A stretch of 64,000 nucleotides of DNA, taken from Hemicentrotus pulcherrimus (taxonomy: Eukaryota > Echinodermata > Echinoidea > Camarodonta > Strongylocentrotidae). A program made the position numbers and the translations under genes. A model generated the notes under the pieces. The model had not been told where the DNA came from, made no database searches, and saw only the letters and a program-made list of their open reading frames with translations. The stretch's first letter is position 1. Every line of letters begins with the position of its first letter. Of this stretch, positions 1-64,000 are shown piece after piece. The stretch spans positions 26,495 to 90,494 of the forward strand of contig BEXV01000863.1 in assembly GCA_003118195.1 (NCBI GenBank), read 5' to 3'.

Positions 1-64000
<64,000 letters not shown>

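Overview
The window holds one gene, read on the + strand throughout: a stretch of a giant titin/twitchin/projectin-family muscle protein. Both ends are open, so neither the start nor the stop codon is included. I trace 83 exons with GT-AG borders, about 25.3 kb of coding sequence and about 8,420 codons. The exons build about 73 fibronectin type III (FnIII, F1-F73) domains, 10 immunoglobulin I-set (Ig, I1-I10) domains and most of a protein kinase domain that runs off the right edge. The AT-rich introns, many with tRNA-derived SINE, LINE and MITE debris, and the domain style point to an animal, most likely a marine invertebrate. A deuterostome such as an echinoderm would fit, but nothing here proves it.

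Layout. Bases 1-40405 encode 59 FnIII domains in a row with no Ig domain between them. The first ten exons each hold one domain. From 5885 to about 22857 two-domain exons mostly alternate with one-domain exons, giving an A-B-C super-repeat of three domains. From 23086 to 40405 the exons are again mostly single-domain, and three of those domains are split by an intron at one shared position. Bases 40701-46343 switch to the Ig-Fn-Fn pattern typical of twitchin, projectin and the titin A-band. Bases 46685-61016 carry Fn-Fn-Ig-Ig-Fn-Fn-Fn-Ig-Ig-Fn-Fn-Ig-Ig-Fn. A tyrosine-rich linker and a kinase with all the usual catalytic residues follow (61418-64000). The product would be a sarcomeric ruler or scaffold along the thick filament with a mechanically gated signalling kinase near its C-terminal end; that role is inferred from the family.

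Points that stand out: (1) the 59-domain FnIII run; (2) two in-frame TAA codons inside otherwise intact FnIII exons (30086 and 36309), one of which also forms a consensus 5' splice site at the codon where a sister domain has a real intron; (3) a pair of 214-bp MITEs in opposite orientation, each with its own perfect 8-bp target-site duplication and a telomere-like core; (4) a small TTAA-flanked MITE lying against a splice donor; (5) a 44-bp tandem repeat whose last unit supplies a working splice acceptor; (6) a coding-like segment in the 3-kb intron at 54416-57465 that is in phase to act as an alternative terminal exon. Nearly all domain exons are phase 1 at both ends, so exons could be skipped or duplicated without breaking the frame.
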